A DNA stretch of 47,893 nt, from contig JBBSEZ010000016.1 of assembly GCA_038239195.1 (NCBI GenBank), forward strand, positions 1-47,893, read 5' to 3'. Position 1 is the stretch's first letter, and every line of letters begins with the position of its first letter. This document shows positions 41,708 through 47,893 of the stretch, piece after piece. The position numbers and the translations under genes were made by a program. The notes under the pieces were generated by a model. It was given only the letters and a program-made list of their open reading frames with translations, was not told the origin of the DNA and ran no database searches. The stretch comes from JBBSEZ01 sp038239195. GTDB lineage: Bacteria; Planctomycetota; Planctomycetia; Gemmatales; Gemmataceae.

Positions 41708-42880
41708 GTGCAACTGCGCCAAGCGCTCGAAGACGCCCTCGCGGCCAACCCCGAGGACCGCGCCACCCACGCCGCCTACGCGGACTACCTGATGGAGCAG
41801 GGCGATCCGCGCGGCGAACTCATTCAGGTCCAACTCGCCCTCGAAGACGAGGCCTGCCCTCCCGAAGAGCGCCTACAGTGGAAACTGCGCGAGGCGGAGC
41901 TGTTGCGCGCCCACGAGCGCGAGTGGGCCGGCGAGCTGGCGCCCCACCTCTTTGAACAAGAGATCAGCGCGTGGCGCCGGGAGCACAACAAGATCAACCG
42001 CGCCCGCTGGGCGCGCGGCTGGATCGACGACCTCTACCTCCACCGGATCAGCCTCGCCTCGGCGCGGGCTCTGGCGCGCTGTGAGGCCGCCCGCCTGCTG
42101 CGGCGGTTGCACGTCGAGGATTGCCAGTACGAGGACAAGTACGAGGCGCTCGAGGACGAGGGCATTCCCGCCAACACGACCCTCCCGGGCCTTTACGGCC
42201 TGAGCCGCGCGCCCTTTCTGGCGCAGCTCCGCAGCTTCCAGTTCGGGGAGACCGTTGACCCCGACGAAGAGATGTACAACTGCACGACCACCGCCCGCGG
42301 TACGGTTGGGCTGGTTGCCCGCATGACGCGCCTGGAGGAGCTCTACCTCCTCGCGCGCGGCATCGACCTGGAGGGGCTCTTCGCACTGCCCAACCTGACG
42401 GAGTTGCGCGTGCTCAAGGTCTACCACGGCCGCAAGGCCTACCCGCTCGAGGTGCTGGCGGCCAACCCGGCGCTCGGGAAGCTCACCACGCTCCAGGTCC
42501 GCCCCGCCTCCGCGGAAGAAGAGCCCCGGGTGAGGCGCGCCGCGGCCCGGGCGCTGTTCAACTCGCCGCACCTGAAGTCGCTGACCCACCTCCACCTGCA
42601 CGGCAGCGACCTCGGCGACGAGGGCGTGGCCGGGCTGATCGCGTCGGGCATCCTGAAGCGCCTGAAGGTGCTCGACCTGCGGTTCGGCTGCATCCGCGAC
42701 GATGGCGCCCGCCTCCTCGCGCAGTGCCCCGACGTAAAGGGGCTGGAACTGCTCCAGCTCGAGTACAACCAGCTGAGCGAGGAGGCCGAGGAGTTTCTCG
42801 GGGACGTTGGCATCCCGGTGAGCTGCGCGGCCCAGTACGAGGACGAGGACGCCTACCTCATGAGCGGCGACATGGAGTAG
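41708..42880 (+). CDS. TIGR02996/leucine-rich-repeat protein without WGR domain
   Basis: 390 residues from GTG 41708, chosen because CCGGAGG lies eight bases upstream and because a longer frame would begin inside the REP pair. Residues 1-50 are the repeat-companion domain TIGR02996 (ALAANPEDRATHAAYADYL, then EQGDPRGELIQVQLALE). A charged helix (LLRAHEREWAGELAPHLF) follows. The rest is a set of irregular leucine-rich repeats, for example MTRLEELYLLARGIDLEGL and HLKSLTHLHLHGSDLGDEGV. The C-terminus is YLMSGDME. Unlike the three downstream paralogs it has no WGR domain. No signal peptide, so cytoplasmic. Function unknown; LRRs suggest protein binding. Confidence 0.8.
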   Translation: MQLRQALEDALAANPEDRATHAAYADYLMEQGDPRGELIQVQLALEDEACPPEERLQWKLREAELLRAHEREWAGELAPHLFEQEISAWRREHNKINRARWARGWIDDLYLHRISLASARALARCEAARLLRRLHVEDCQYEDKYEALEDEGIPANTTLPGLYGLSRAPFLAQLRSFQFGETVDPDEEMYNCTTTARGTVGLVARMTRLEELYLLARGIDLEGLFALPNLTELRVLKVYHGRKAYPLEVLAANPALGKLTTLQVRPASAEEEPRVRRAAARALFNSPHLKSLTHLHLHGSDLGDEGVAGLIASGILKRLKVLDLRFGCIRDDGARLLAQCPDVKGLELLQLEYNQLSEEAEEFLGDVGIPVSCAAQYEDEDAYLMSGDME

Positions 42881-42904
42881 CGGCAACCACGAAGGGCCCA
42901 CGGC

Positions 42905-42943
42905 GAAGAAGGCCCTGACCTGTTCGAGCACGACCTGAAGTAG
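42905..42943 (+). pseudogene. Vestige of a further paralog's C-terminus
   Basis: The frame ending in TAG at 42941-42943 reads EEGPDLFEHDLK-stop, recalling the conserved ends of the array members (HLFEGDPE, YLYDGDIE). It lies just before the next gene, where deletion of an intermediate copy would leave such a scar. Very short, so tentative. Confidence 0.3.
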
Positions 42944-42955
42944 GAGGGCGAGGCA

Positions 42956-44626
42956 ATGCGCACGTTTACGTATCAGGACGGGAAGTCGAGCAAGTTCTGG
43001 AACATCGAGCTGATGGGCAAGTCGTTCGAGGTGACCTTCGGCAAGATTGGCGCCAAGGGCCAGGCCCAGGTCAAGGCGTTTGCCGACGAGGCCGGGGCGC
43101 TCAAGGAGCACGACAAGCTCGTCCAGGAGAAAATCAAGAAGGGCTACCAGGAGACCACCATCGCGGCCGCGCCGGCGCCGAAGCCCGCAGCCAAGGCGAA
43201 GCCCCCCGCGCCGGCGCCAGCGCCCGCCCCCATCGTGCGCACGCCCCTACGCGCGGCGGGCAGCCGACGCGCGTTCGTCTTCTCCGAGGGGAGCTCCGGC
43301 AAGTTCTGGAACATCGAGCTGATGGGCAAGTCGTTCACCGTGACCTACGGCAAGCTCGGCACCAAGGGGCAGACTCAGGTCAAGGAGTTCGCCGACGACG
43401 CGAAGGCGCTCAAGGAACACGACAAGCTCGTCGCTGAAAAGGTCGGCAAGGGCTACAAGGAGCAGGCTGCCGCCGAGGCGCCCTCGCCCCTGCGCGAGGC
43501 GCTGGAGAAGGCGCTGGTCGAGGCCCCGGACGACGTGGCCACGCACATGGCGTATGCCGACTACCTGCAAGAGCAGGGCAGCCCGCGCGGCGAATTCGTG
43601 CGCACGCAACTGGCGCTGGAAAATGAATCGACGGGCAAGGCCGAGCGCGAGGGGCTGCGGGCTCGCGAGAAGGAGCTCCTCGCCGCGCATCAGCAGGCCT
43701 GGCTGGGAGAACTGGCGCCCTATCTGCTGGGGCCGGCCGAGGCGATCCCCGAGGACAACGCCATCGAAGACGTCCAGCCGGGCGAGCCGAACTATCAGTT
43801 CCGCTTCGCGCGCGGCTGGCTCGACAGCCTGCACCTGGGCGACATGGACCGCACGCTGGCCGACCGGCTCGCGCGCAGCCCCCAGACGCGCCTGCTGCGC
43901 CAGCTCACCATCCTGCACGACAGTTACGACGCCCCGGGCCTGCCCCGGCTGGGGAAATCGCCCCACCTGGGCAACGTCCGGCGCTTCCAGCTCGGGCCGG
44001 ACGACGACTCGTGCCACGTGTCCGGCGAGGAGGTGCTGCCGCTGATCGACCGCATGCCGAAGCTCGAGGAGCTCAACCTCTGCGCGCACCGCGTCCCCGT
44101 CAAGACGTTGTTCGCCCGGGCGCTGCCCCACCTGCGCAAGTTGACGGTCCACCACGTCCACGAGTACCCGTTGAGCGTGCTGGGCAAGAACGCCTCGCTG
44201 GGCCGGCTCGAATACCTGTCGTGCTGGCCCCACGGGTGGGAGGGCGACGACACCGCCTCTTACATCCCCGCCAAGGAGGTGTGCGCCTTCGTGCGCTCGC
44301 CGCACCTGAAGAGCCTGCGCCACCTGGCCCTGTACCTGTCGGGCCTCGGCGACGAGGGCGTCGAGGCCATTGTGAAATCGGGCCTGCTCAAACAGCTCAA
44401 GGTGCTCGACCTGTGGAGCGGGCGGATCACCGACGCGGGGGCGCGGGCCCTGGCCGCGTGCCCCGACCTGCGCAACCTTGAGCGGCTGCGCATCGCCCAC
44501 AACCAGTTGACGCACGCGGGGGTGCAGGCCCTCCAAGCCACGGGCGTTCACGTCGAGGCCGAGGACCAATTCAACGAACAGCAGATCGGCGACCACTACC
44601 ACCTCTTCGAAGGCGACCCCGAGTAG
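42956..44626 (+). CDS. Double-WGR / TIGR02996 / LRR protein
   Basis: 556 residues from ATG 42956 (GGAGGGCGAGGC upstream). Two WGR domains, residues about 1-68 and 103-172, share the core KFWNIELMGKSF-V-(F/Y)GK(I/L)G-KGQ-QVK-FADEA, joined by a Pro/Ala-rich linker (about 70-100). TIGR02996 follows at about 178-225 (ATHMAYADYLQEQGSPRGEF), then LRRs (MPKLEELNLCAHRV, HLKSLRHLALYLSGLGDEGV). The end is HLFEGDPE. WGR domains are known from PARP enzymes and MolR-type proteins and often bind nucleic acid ends; no catalytic domain is attached here. The two WGR copies probably arose by internal duplication. Confidence 0.85.
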   Translation: MRTFTYQDGKSSKFWNIELMGKSFEVTFGKIGAKGQAQVKAFADEAGALKEHDKLVQEKIKKGYQETTIAAAPAPKPAAKAKPPAPAPAPAPIVRTPLRAAGSRRAFVFSEGSSGKFWNIELMGKSFTVTYGKLGTKGQTQVKEFADDAKALKEHDKLVAEKVGKGYKEQAAAEAPSPLREALEKALVEAPDDVATHMAYADYLQEQGSPRGEFVRTQLALENESTGKAEREGLRAREKELLAAHQQAWLGELAPYLLGPAEAIPEDNAIEDVQPGEPNYQFRFARGWLDSLHLGDMDRTLADRLARSPQTRLLRQLTILHDSYDAPGLPRLGKSPHLGNVRRFQLGPDDDSCHVSGEEVLPLIDRMPKLEELNLCAHRVPVKTLFARALPHLRKLTVHHVHEYPLSVLGKNASLGRLEYLSCWPHGWEGDDTASYIPAKEVCAFVRSPHLKSLRHLALYLSGLGDEGVEAIVKSGLLKQLKVLDLWSGRITDAGARALAACPDLRNLERLRIAHNQLTHAGVQALQATGVHVEAEDQFNEQQIGDHYHLFEGDPE

Positions 44627-44637
44627 GAGGAGAGCCC

Positions 44638-46053
44638 GTGCGCACGTTCGTGGACAAGGACGGGAAGGCCGAGAAGTTCTGGACCATCGACCTGGCGGGC
44701 AAGTCGTTCACCGTCGCCTTCGGGAAGGTGGGGGCCAGGGGGCGAACGCAGAGCAAGAACTTCCCCGACGAGGCGACGGCGCGGAAGGAGCACGACAGCC
44801 TCATCGCGGAGAAGCTCGCCGGGGGATACCAGGAGACGACCTCGGCCGCCGCGCCTTCCCCCGCAGGCGCGGCGCTGCGCAAGGCCCTGGAGGAGGCGCT
44901 GACGGCGAGCCCCGACGACCTGGCGTCGCACATGGCCTACGCCGACCTGCTGATGGAGCAAGGCGACCCGCGCGGCGAGCTCATTCAGGCCCAGCTCGCC
45001 CTGGAGGAGGAAGGCAAGTCGGCCGCCGAGCGCAAGCGCTTGCAGAAGCGCGAGCGGGAGCTCTTGAAGGCCCACGAGCGCGAGTGGCTGGGCGAGCTGG
45101 CGCCGTTGCTCCTCGATCAGGAAGTGACCGAACACATGCGCGAGAACGACCTGGGCAACCGGGCGCGGTGGGCGCGCGGCTGGGTGGACGATCTCCGCCT
45201 CTGGCTGTTCGACCTCCCGGCGGCCCGCGCCCTGGCTCGCTGCCCGGCGGCCCGGCTGTTGCGCCGGCTCCACGTCGATCACTGCGGCTACGCAGACGAC
45301 TACGAGAAGGAGCCGGGCGACGGCATCCCCGACGGGTCGGAGTACCCGACCCTCTACCCGCTCCAGAAGGCGCCGTTCCTGCCCTGCCTGCGCGTCTTTC
45401 AGATCGGCGAGACGGTGGACTTCGAGGACGACACCTACGACTCGGGGGGCACGGCCGCGGAGGGCGTGTCCACATTGGTTCGGCACATGACGGGCCTGGA
45501 AGAGCTCTACCTGCTGGCCCACGAGCCCGGCCTGAAACGGCTGTTCGCCCTGCCGAGCCTGGCCAACCTGCGCACGCTCCAGGTCTACCACTGCCACGAG
45601 GTCTATCCGCTCGCGGTCCTCGCCAAAAACTCGGCCCTGGGGCGCCTGACCACCCTGCGACTCCACCCGGGCCACAGCGATCATGGCGAGGACTCCTACC
45701 TCCCCCGCAAAGAGGTGCGTGCCCTGCTCCGCTCGCCGCACCTGGCATCACTCACTCACCTCCACCTGCACGCCAGCGACCTGGGCGACGAGGGTTGCAT
45801 CGACATTGTCCGCTCCGGCATCCTGAAGCGGTTGAAGGTGCTCGACCTGCGCCACGGTTGCGTCACCGATAAAGGGGCCCGCGCCCTGGCCGAGTGCCCG
45901 GACGTCCGGCGGCTCGAATTGCTGTCCCTCGAAGACAATCAACTGACCGACGCCGGCCGGGAGCTGTTGCAGGGCCTCGGCATCCCCGTGCGCTGCAAGT
46001 ACCAGAGCGCCCTCGGGGAAGATCGTTACCTGTGGAGCGGGGACATGGAGTGA
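44638..46053 (+). CDS. WGR / TIGR02996 / LRR protein
   Basis: 471 residues from GTG 44638, 11 bases after the previous gene with GGAGGAG upstream. One WGR domain (residues about 1-66: KFWTIDLAGKSFTVAFGKVGARGRTQSKNF), TIGR02996 at about 80-130 (SHMAYADLLMEQGDPRGELI), the AHEREWLGELAPLLLDQE helix, then LRRs (MTGLEELYLLAHEP, HLASLTHLHLHASDLGDEGC, LKVLDLRHGCVTDKGARAL). The tail is YLWSGDME. From TIGR02996 onward it is very close to the first member of the array, so these two may be the most recent duplicates. Likely co-transcribed with the double-WGR gene. Confidence 0.85.
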   Translation: MRTFVDKDGKAEKFWTIDLAGKSFTVAFGKVGARGRTQSKNFPDEATARKEHDSLIAEKLAGGYQETTSAAAPSPAGAALRKALEEALTASPDDLASHMAYADLLMEQGDPRGELIQAQLALEEEGKSAAERKRLQKRERELLKAHEREWLGELAPLLLDQEVTEHMRENDLGNRARWARGWVDDLRLWLFDLPAARALARCPAARLLRRLHVDHCGYADDYEKEPGDGIPDGSEYPTLYPLQKAPFLPCLRVFQIGETVDFEDDTYDSGGTAAEGVSTLVRHMTGLEELYLLAHEPGLKRLFALPSLANLRTLQVYHCHEVYPLAVLAKNSALGRLTTLRLHPGHSDHGEDSYLPRKEVRALLRSPHLASLTHLHLHASDLGDEGCIDIVRSGILKRLKVLDLRHGCVTDKGARALAECPDVRRLELLSLEDNQLTDAGRELLQGLGIPVRCKYQSALGEDRYLWSGDME

Positions 46054-46135
46054 TCGGCCATTCCGCAACGGCGTTACGGCCCCGTTGGCGCGACGGCCAG
46101 GATCTCCGCCATCGCGCTCCCACAGGGGCTGTCCG

Positions 46136-46216
46136 GCCCTGGCCCAGGCGCCGCAAGCCCGCCGGTTGCGTAAACTGGTCATCGAGGCGGCCGTGCCCGG
46201 CGCTCCGAGGCGCTGA
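46136..46216 (+). pseudogene. Vestige of another array paralog
   Basis: The frame 46136-46216 reads ALAQAPQARRLRKLVIEAAV and then a stop (TGA 46214-46216). It matches the ALARAPQARLLRRLVLRDD segment in the middle of the next gene. It lies in the 274-base gap between two members and has no start or remaining domains, so it looks like the residue of a deleted copy. Confidence 0.5.
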
Positions 46217-46327
46217 GTGCGAGGGGGTCGCGCCCTCGTCGCCGCCCTGACGCGCTGGGAGGAGCTGTTCGCGCCCTGGCACCGACGTCGAACGCGGCTC
46301 GACGTCCAGAAGCGTTTCGGAGGCTTC

Positions 46328-47758
46328 ATGCGCACGTTCACCTTCAGCGACGCGACTTCGCACAAGTTCTGGAACATCGAGCAGGCGGGCAAGTCGTTCA
46401 CCGTCACCTACGGCAAGATCGGCTCCAACGGGCAGACGCAGGTCAAGAAGTTCCCCGACGAGGCCAAGGCGCTCAAGGAGCACGACAAACTCGTTCAGGA
46501 GAAGCTCAAGAAGGGCTACGCCGAGACCACCTCCTCGGCGGCAGCGCCCGCCTCGCTGCGCGAGGCGCTGGAGTTGGCGCTGGTCGCTCACCCCGGCGAC
46601 CTGGCCTCACACATGGCCTATGCCGATTACCTCGAAGAGCAGGGCGACCCCCTCGGCGAGCTCATCCGCGTCCAACTTGCCCTCGAAGACGCCGGCAAGC
46701 CGGCCGCGGAGCGCACGAAGCTCCAGAAGCAGGAGAAGAAGCTCCTCAAGGCCCACGCGCGCGCCTGGCTGGGCGACCTGGCGCCGTTCCTGCTCGACCA
46801 GGAAGGCAAGAAGGAGCACCGGGCCTCCTTCAAGCACGTGTTGGCACGCGGCTGGCTCGACAGCGTCGAGGCCGAGGAGTTCGGTGTCGATTTCGCGCGT
46901 GCCCTGGCGCGGGCGCCGCAGGCGCGCTTGCTGCGCCGGCTGGTGTTGCGCGACGACCGTTACGTCGAGCCCGACGAGTACGAGCCGGGGCCCGACATTC
47001 CCGAAGACCCCGACGGCCCTCAACTGCACGCCCTGACGCGCTCCCCCTACCTGGGCAACGTGCGCGTCCTGGTGGTAGGGGAGCTCCTCTCGCCGAATGA
47101 AGAGCTTTCCGCCCGCGAAGGCGGCTTCAACTGCCAGACCGCCGGCGAGGCGGCCGTGGGCCTGGTGCGCCTCATGCCGCGCCTCGAAGAGCTGCGCCTC
47201 TTGTGTCGCAACGTCGATGGCAACCAGCTCTTCGCGCTGAAGTCCTTCGACAACCTCCGCGTGCTCCAGCTCTACCACGGCACCAGCTACCCGCTCGCCA
47301 AATTGGCCGTTAACCCGTCGCTGAAGCAGCTGACCCATCTGCTCTTCCACCCGCACGCGCTCGACGACGACAAGGCCTACGTGCGCCTGAACGGGGTCAA
47401 GGCGCTGGTGCGCTCCGCCGGTCTGCCGGCGCTGACGCATCTGCAACTTCGACTGTCCGACATGGGCGACAAGGGCGTCAAGGAGATCATCGACTCGGGC
47501 ATCCTCAAGCGGCTCCGAGTGCTCGACCTGCGCCACGGCTGCATCACCGACAAGGGCGCCAAACTGCTGGCCGACTGTCCCGACTTGAAGCACCTCGAAC
47601 TGCTCGACCTCCATCGCAACAACCTCACCGAGGCCGGCATCGCCGCGCTCCAGGCCACGGGCGTGAAGTTCGACGCCAGTCACCAGTGGAAGGAGGGAGG
47701 CGACTACGAGTTCGGGAGCGGGGAGCACGTGTATCTGTACGACGGGGACATCGAGTGA
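46328..47758 (+). CDS. WGR / TIGR02996 / LRR protein
   Basis: 476 residues from ATG 46328 (GGAGG close upstream). Frame is open earlier but has no ribosome site. WGR at about 1-66 (KFWNIEQAGKSFTVTYGKIGSNGQTQVKKF), TIGR02996 at about 78-125 (SHMAYADYLEEQGDPLGELI), helix AHARAWLGDLAPFLLDQE, then LRRs (MPRLEELRLLCRNV, LPALTHLQLRLSDMGDKGV, LRVLDLRHGCITDKGAKLL). The tail is VYLYDGDIE. Separated from the third member by 274 bases that contain a vestigial copy, so it may have its own promoter, though none is obvious. Confidence 0.85.
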   Translation: MRTFTFSDATSHKFWNIEQAGKSFTVTYGKIGSNGQTQVKKFPDEAKALKEHDKLVQEKLKKGYAETTSSAAAPASLREALELALVAHPGDLASHMAYADYLEEQGDPLGELIRVQLALEDAGKPAAERTKLQKQEKKLLKAHARAWLGDLAPFLLDQEGKKEHRASFKHVLARGWLDSVEAEEFGVDFARALARAPQARLLRRLVLRDDRYVEPDEYEPGPDIPEDPDGPQLHALTRSPYLGNVRVLVVGELLSPNEELSAREGGFNCQTAGEAAVGLVRLMPRLEELRLLCRNVDGNQLFALKSFDNLRVLQLYHGTSYPLAKLAVNPSLKQLTHLLFHPHALDDDKAYVRLNGVKALVRSAGLPALTHLQLRLSDMGDKGVKEIIDSGILKRLRVLDLRHGCITDKGAKLLADCPDLKHLELLDLHRNNLTEAGIAALQATGVKFDASHQWKEGGDYEFGSGEHVYLYDGDIE

Positions 47759-47893
47759 GACGGGCCCAAGGCGAGCGGCGCGGCGTGAGCCCTATCGGGG
47801 CGTGGGGGGGGCCTGGCACCCCCCCCCAACCCCCCGCACGCAACCGCCCGGCGCCCCCCCCCCCCCGCCCCCCCCCCCACCATTAATCCTAGA
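47759..47893. other. Homopolymer-rich end of window
   Basis: No gene. Contains G8 (47804-47811) facing C9 (47819-47827), then C13 (47854-47866) and C11 (47868-47878) before an abrupt AT-rich end. The G/C pair could fold as a terminator, but such long C runs at a sequence end are typical of unreliable assembly. Confidence 0.5.

Noticed and set aside
38191..41955. 1254-codon open frame on the plus strand overlapping glnE in another frame
   Set aside because: Arg/Pro/Ala-rich translation with no motifs; glnE in the neighbouring frame has both nucleotidyltransferase signatures.
1..47893. tRNA and rRNA genes
   Set aside because: No cloverleaf-like segment with TTCGA-type arms or rRNA-like conserved blocks was noticed by reading; a covariance-model scan would settle this.
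47759..47893. Terminator formed by the G8/C9 pair after the last gene
   Set aside because: Possible, but it sits in a stretch of long C homopolymers at the end of the sequence that may be assembly noise.

Overview
The window looks like the chromosome of a planctomycete, most likely a Gemmataceae member. It is very GC-rich, with almost every codon ending in G or C. It carries families typical of that group: large paralogous proteins combining WGR, the 'repeat-companion' domain (TIGR02996) and leucine-rich repeats, a planctomycete-style Ser/Thr kinase, Uma2 nucleases, and small lysine-rich secreted proteins. Identification rests on family recognition by reading, not on a database search.

Layout. 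1-1807: a damaged remnant of a type I-G (formerly I-U) CRISPR-Cas locus, with a csb2 gene lacking its N-terminal part and, directly after its stop and in the same frame, the last third of a second, divergent csb2. 1808-2907: gene-poor debris with a strong minus-strand terminator-like hairpin. 2908-5462 (+): a VWA protein and two paralogous secreted lysine-rich proteins. 5481-8583 (-): PilZ protein, Ser/Thr kinase and HpcH/HpaI-type aldolase. 8791-22598 (-): an exopolysaccharide cluster with Wzz/GumC-like chain-length protein, CpsD-like ATPase, initiating sugar transferase, flippase fused to a kinase-like domain, P-loop kinase, O-antigen ligase/polymerase, two glycosyltransferases, polysaccharide deacetylase, GDP-mannose 3,5-epimerase-like enzyme and WecG/TagA glycosyltransferase. 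Many of its genes overlap by 4-11 bases. The outer-membrane export lipoprotein (Wza-like) and a small lipoprotein are divergently transcribed at 23040-25119. 25143-31365 (-): a Tad secretion/pilus operon, tadZ-A-B-C-E-G, without pilin, secretin or prepilin peptidase in view. 31637-38106 (+): housekeeping genes def, fmt, rsmB and miaB, interleaved with a Rpn/PD-(D/E)XK-like gene, its truncated duplicate and a Uma2 gene. 38264-41500 (+): glnE. 41708-47758 (+): four tandem WGR/TIGR02996/LRR paralogs, with vestiges of further copies between them. The last ~130 bases are homopolymer-rich and may be poor sequence.

The most noteworthy observations are: (i) three short elements with the GT[A/G]G-plus-hairpin architecture of REP sequences, one inserted in frame inside miaB, and two showing a compensatory change at the base of the stem; (ii) a perfect 41-bp inverted repeat between miaB and glnE; (iii) the WGR/TIGR02996/LRR paralog array, in which every member ends with the same acidic C-terminal tail; (iv) a flippase fused to a kinase-like domain whose catalytic HxD position is replaced; (v) a palindrome overlapping the -10 box of def; and (vi) the in-frame tandem of two csb2 remnants.
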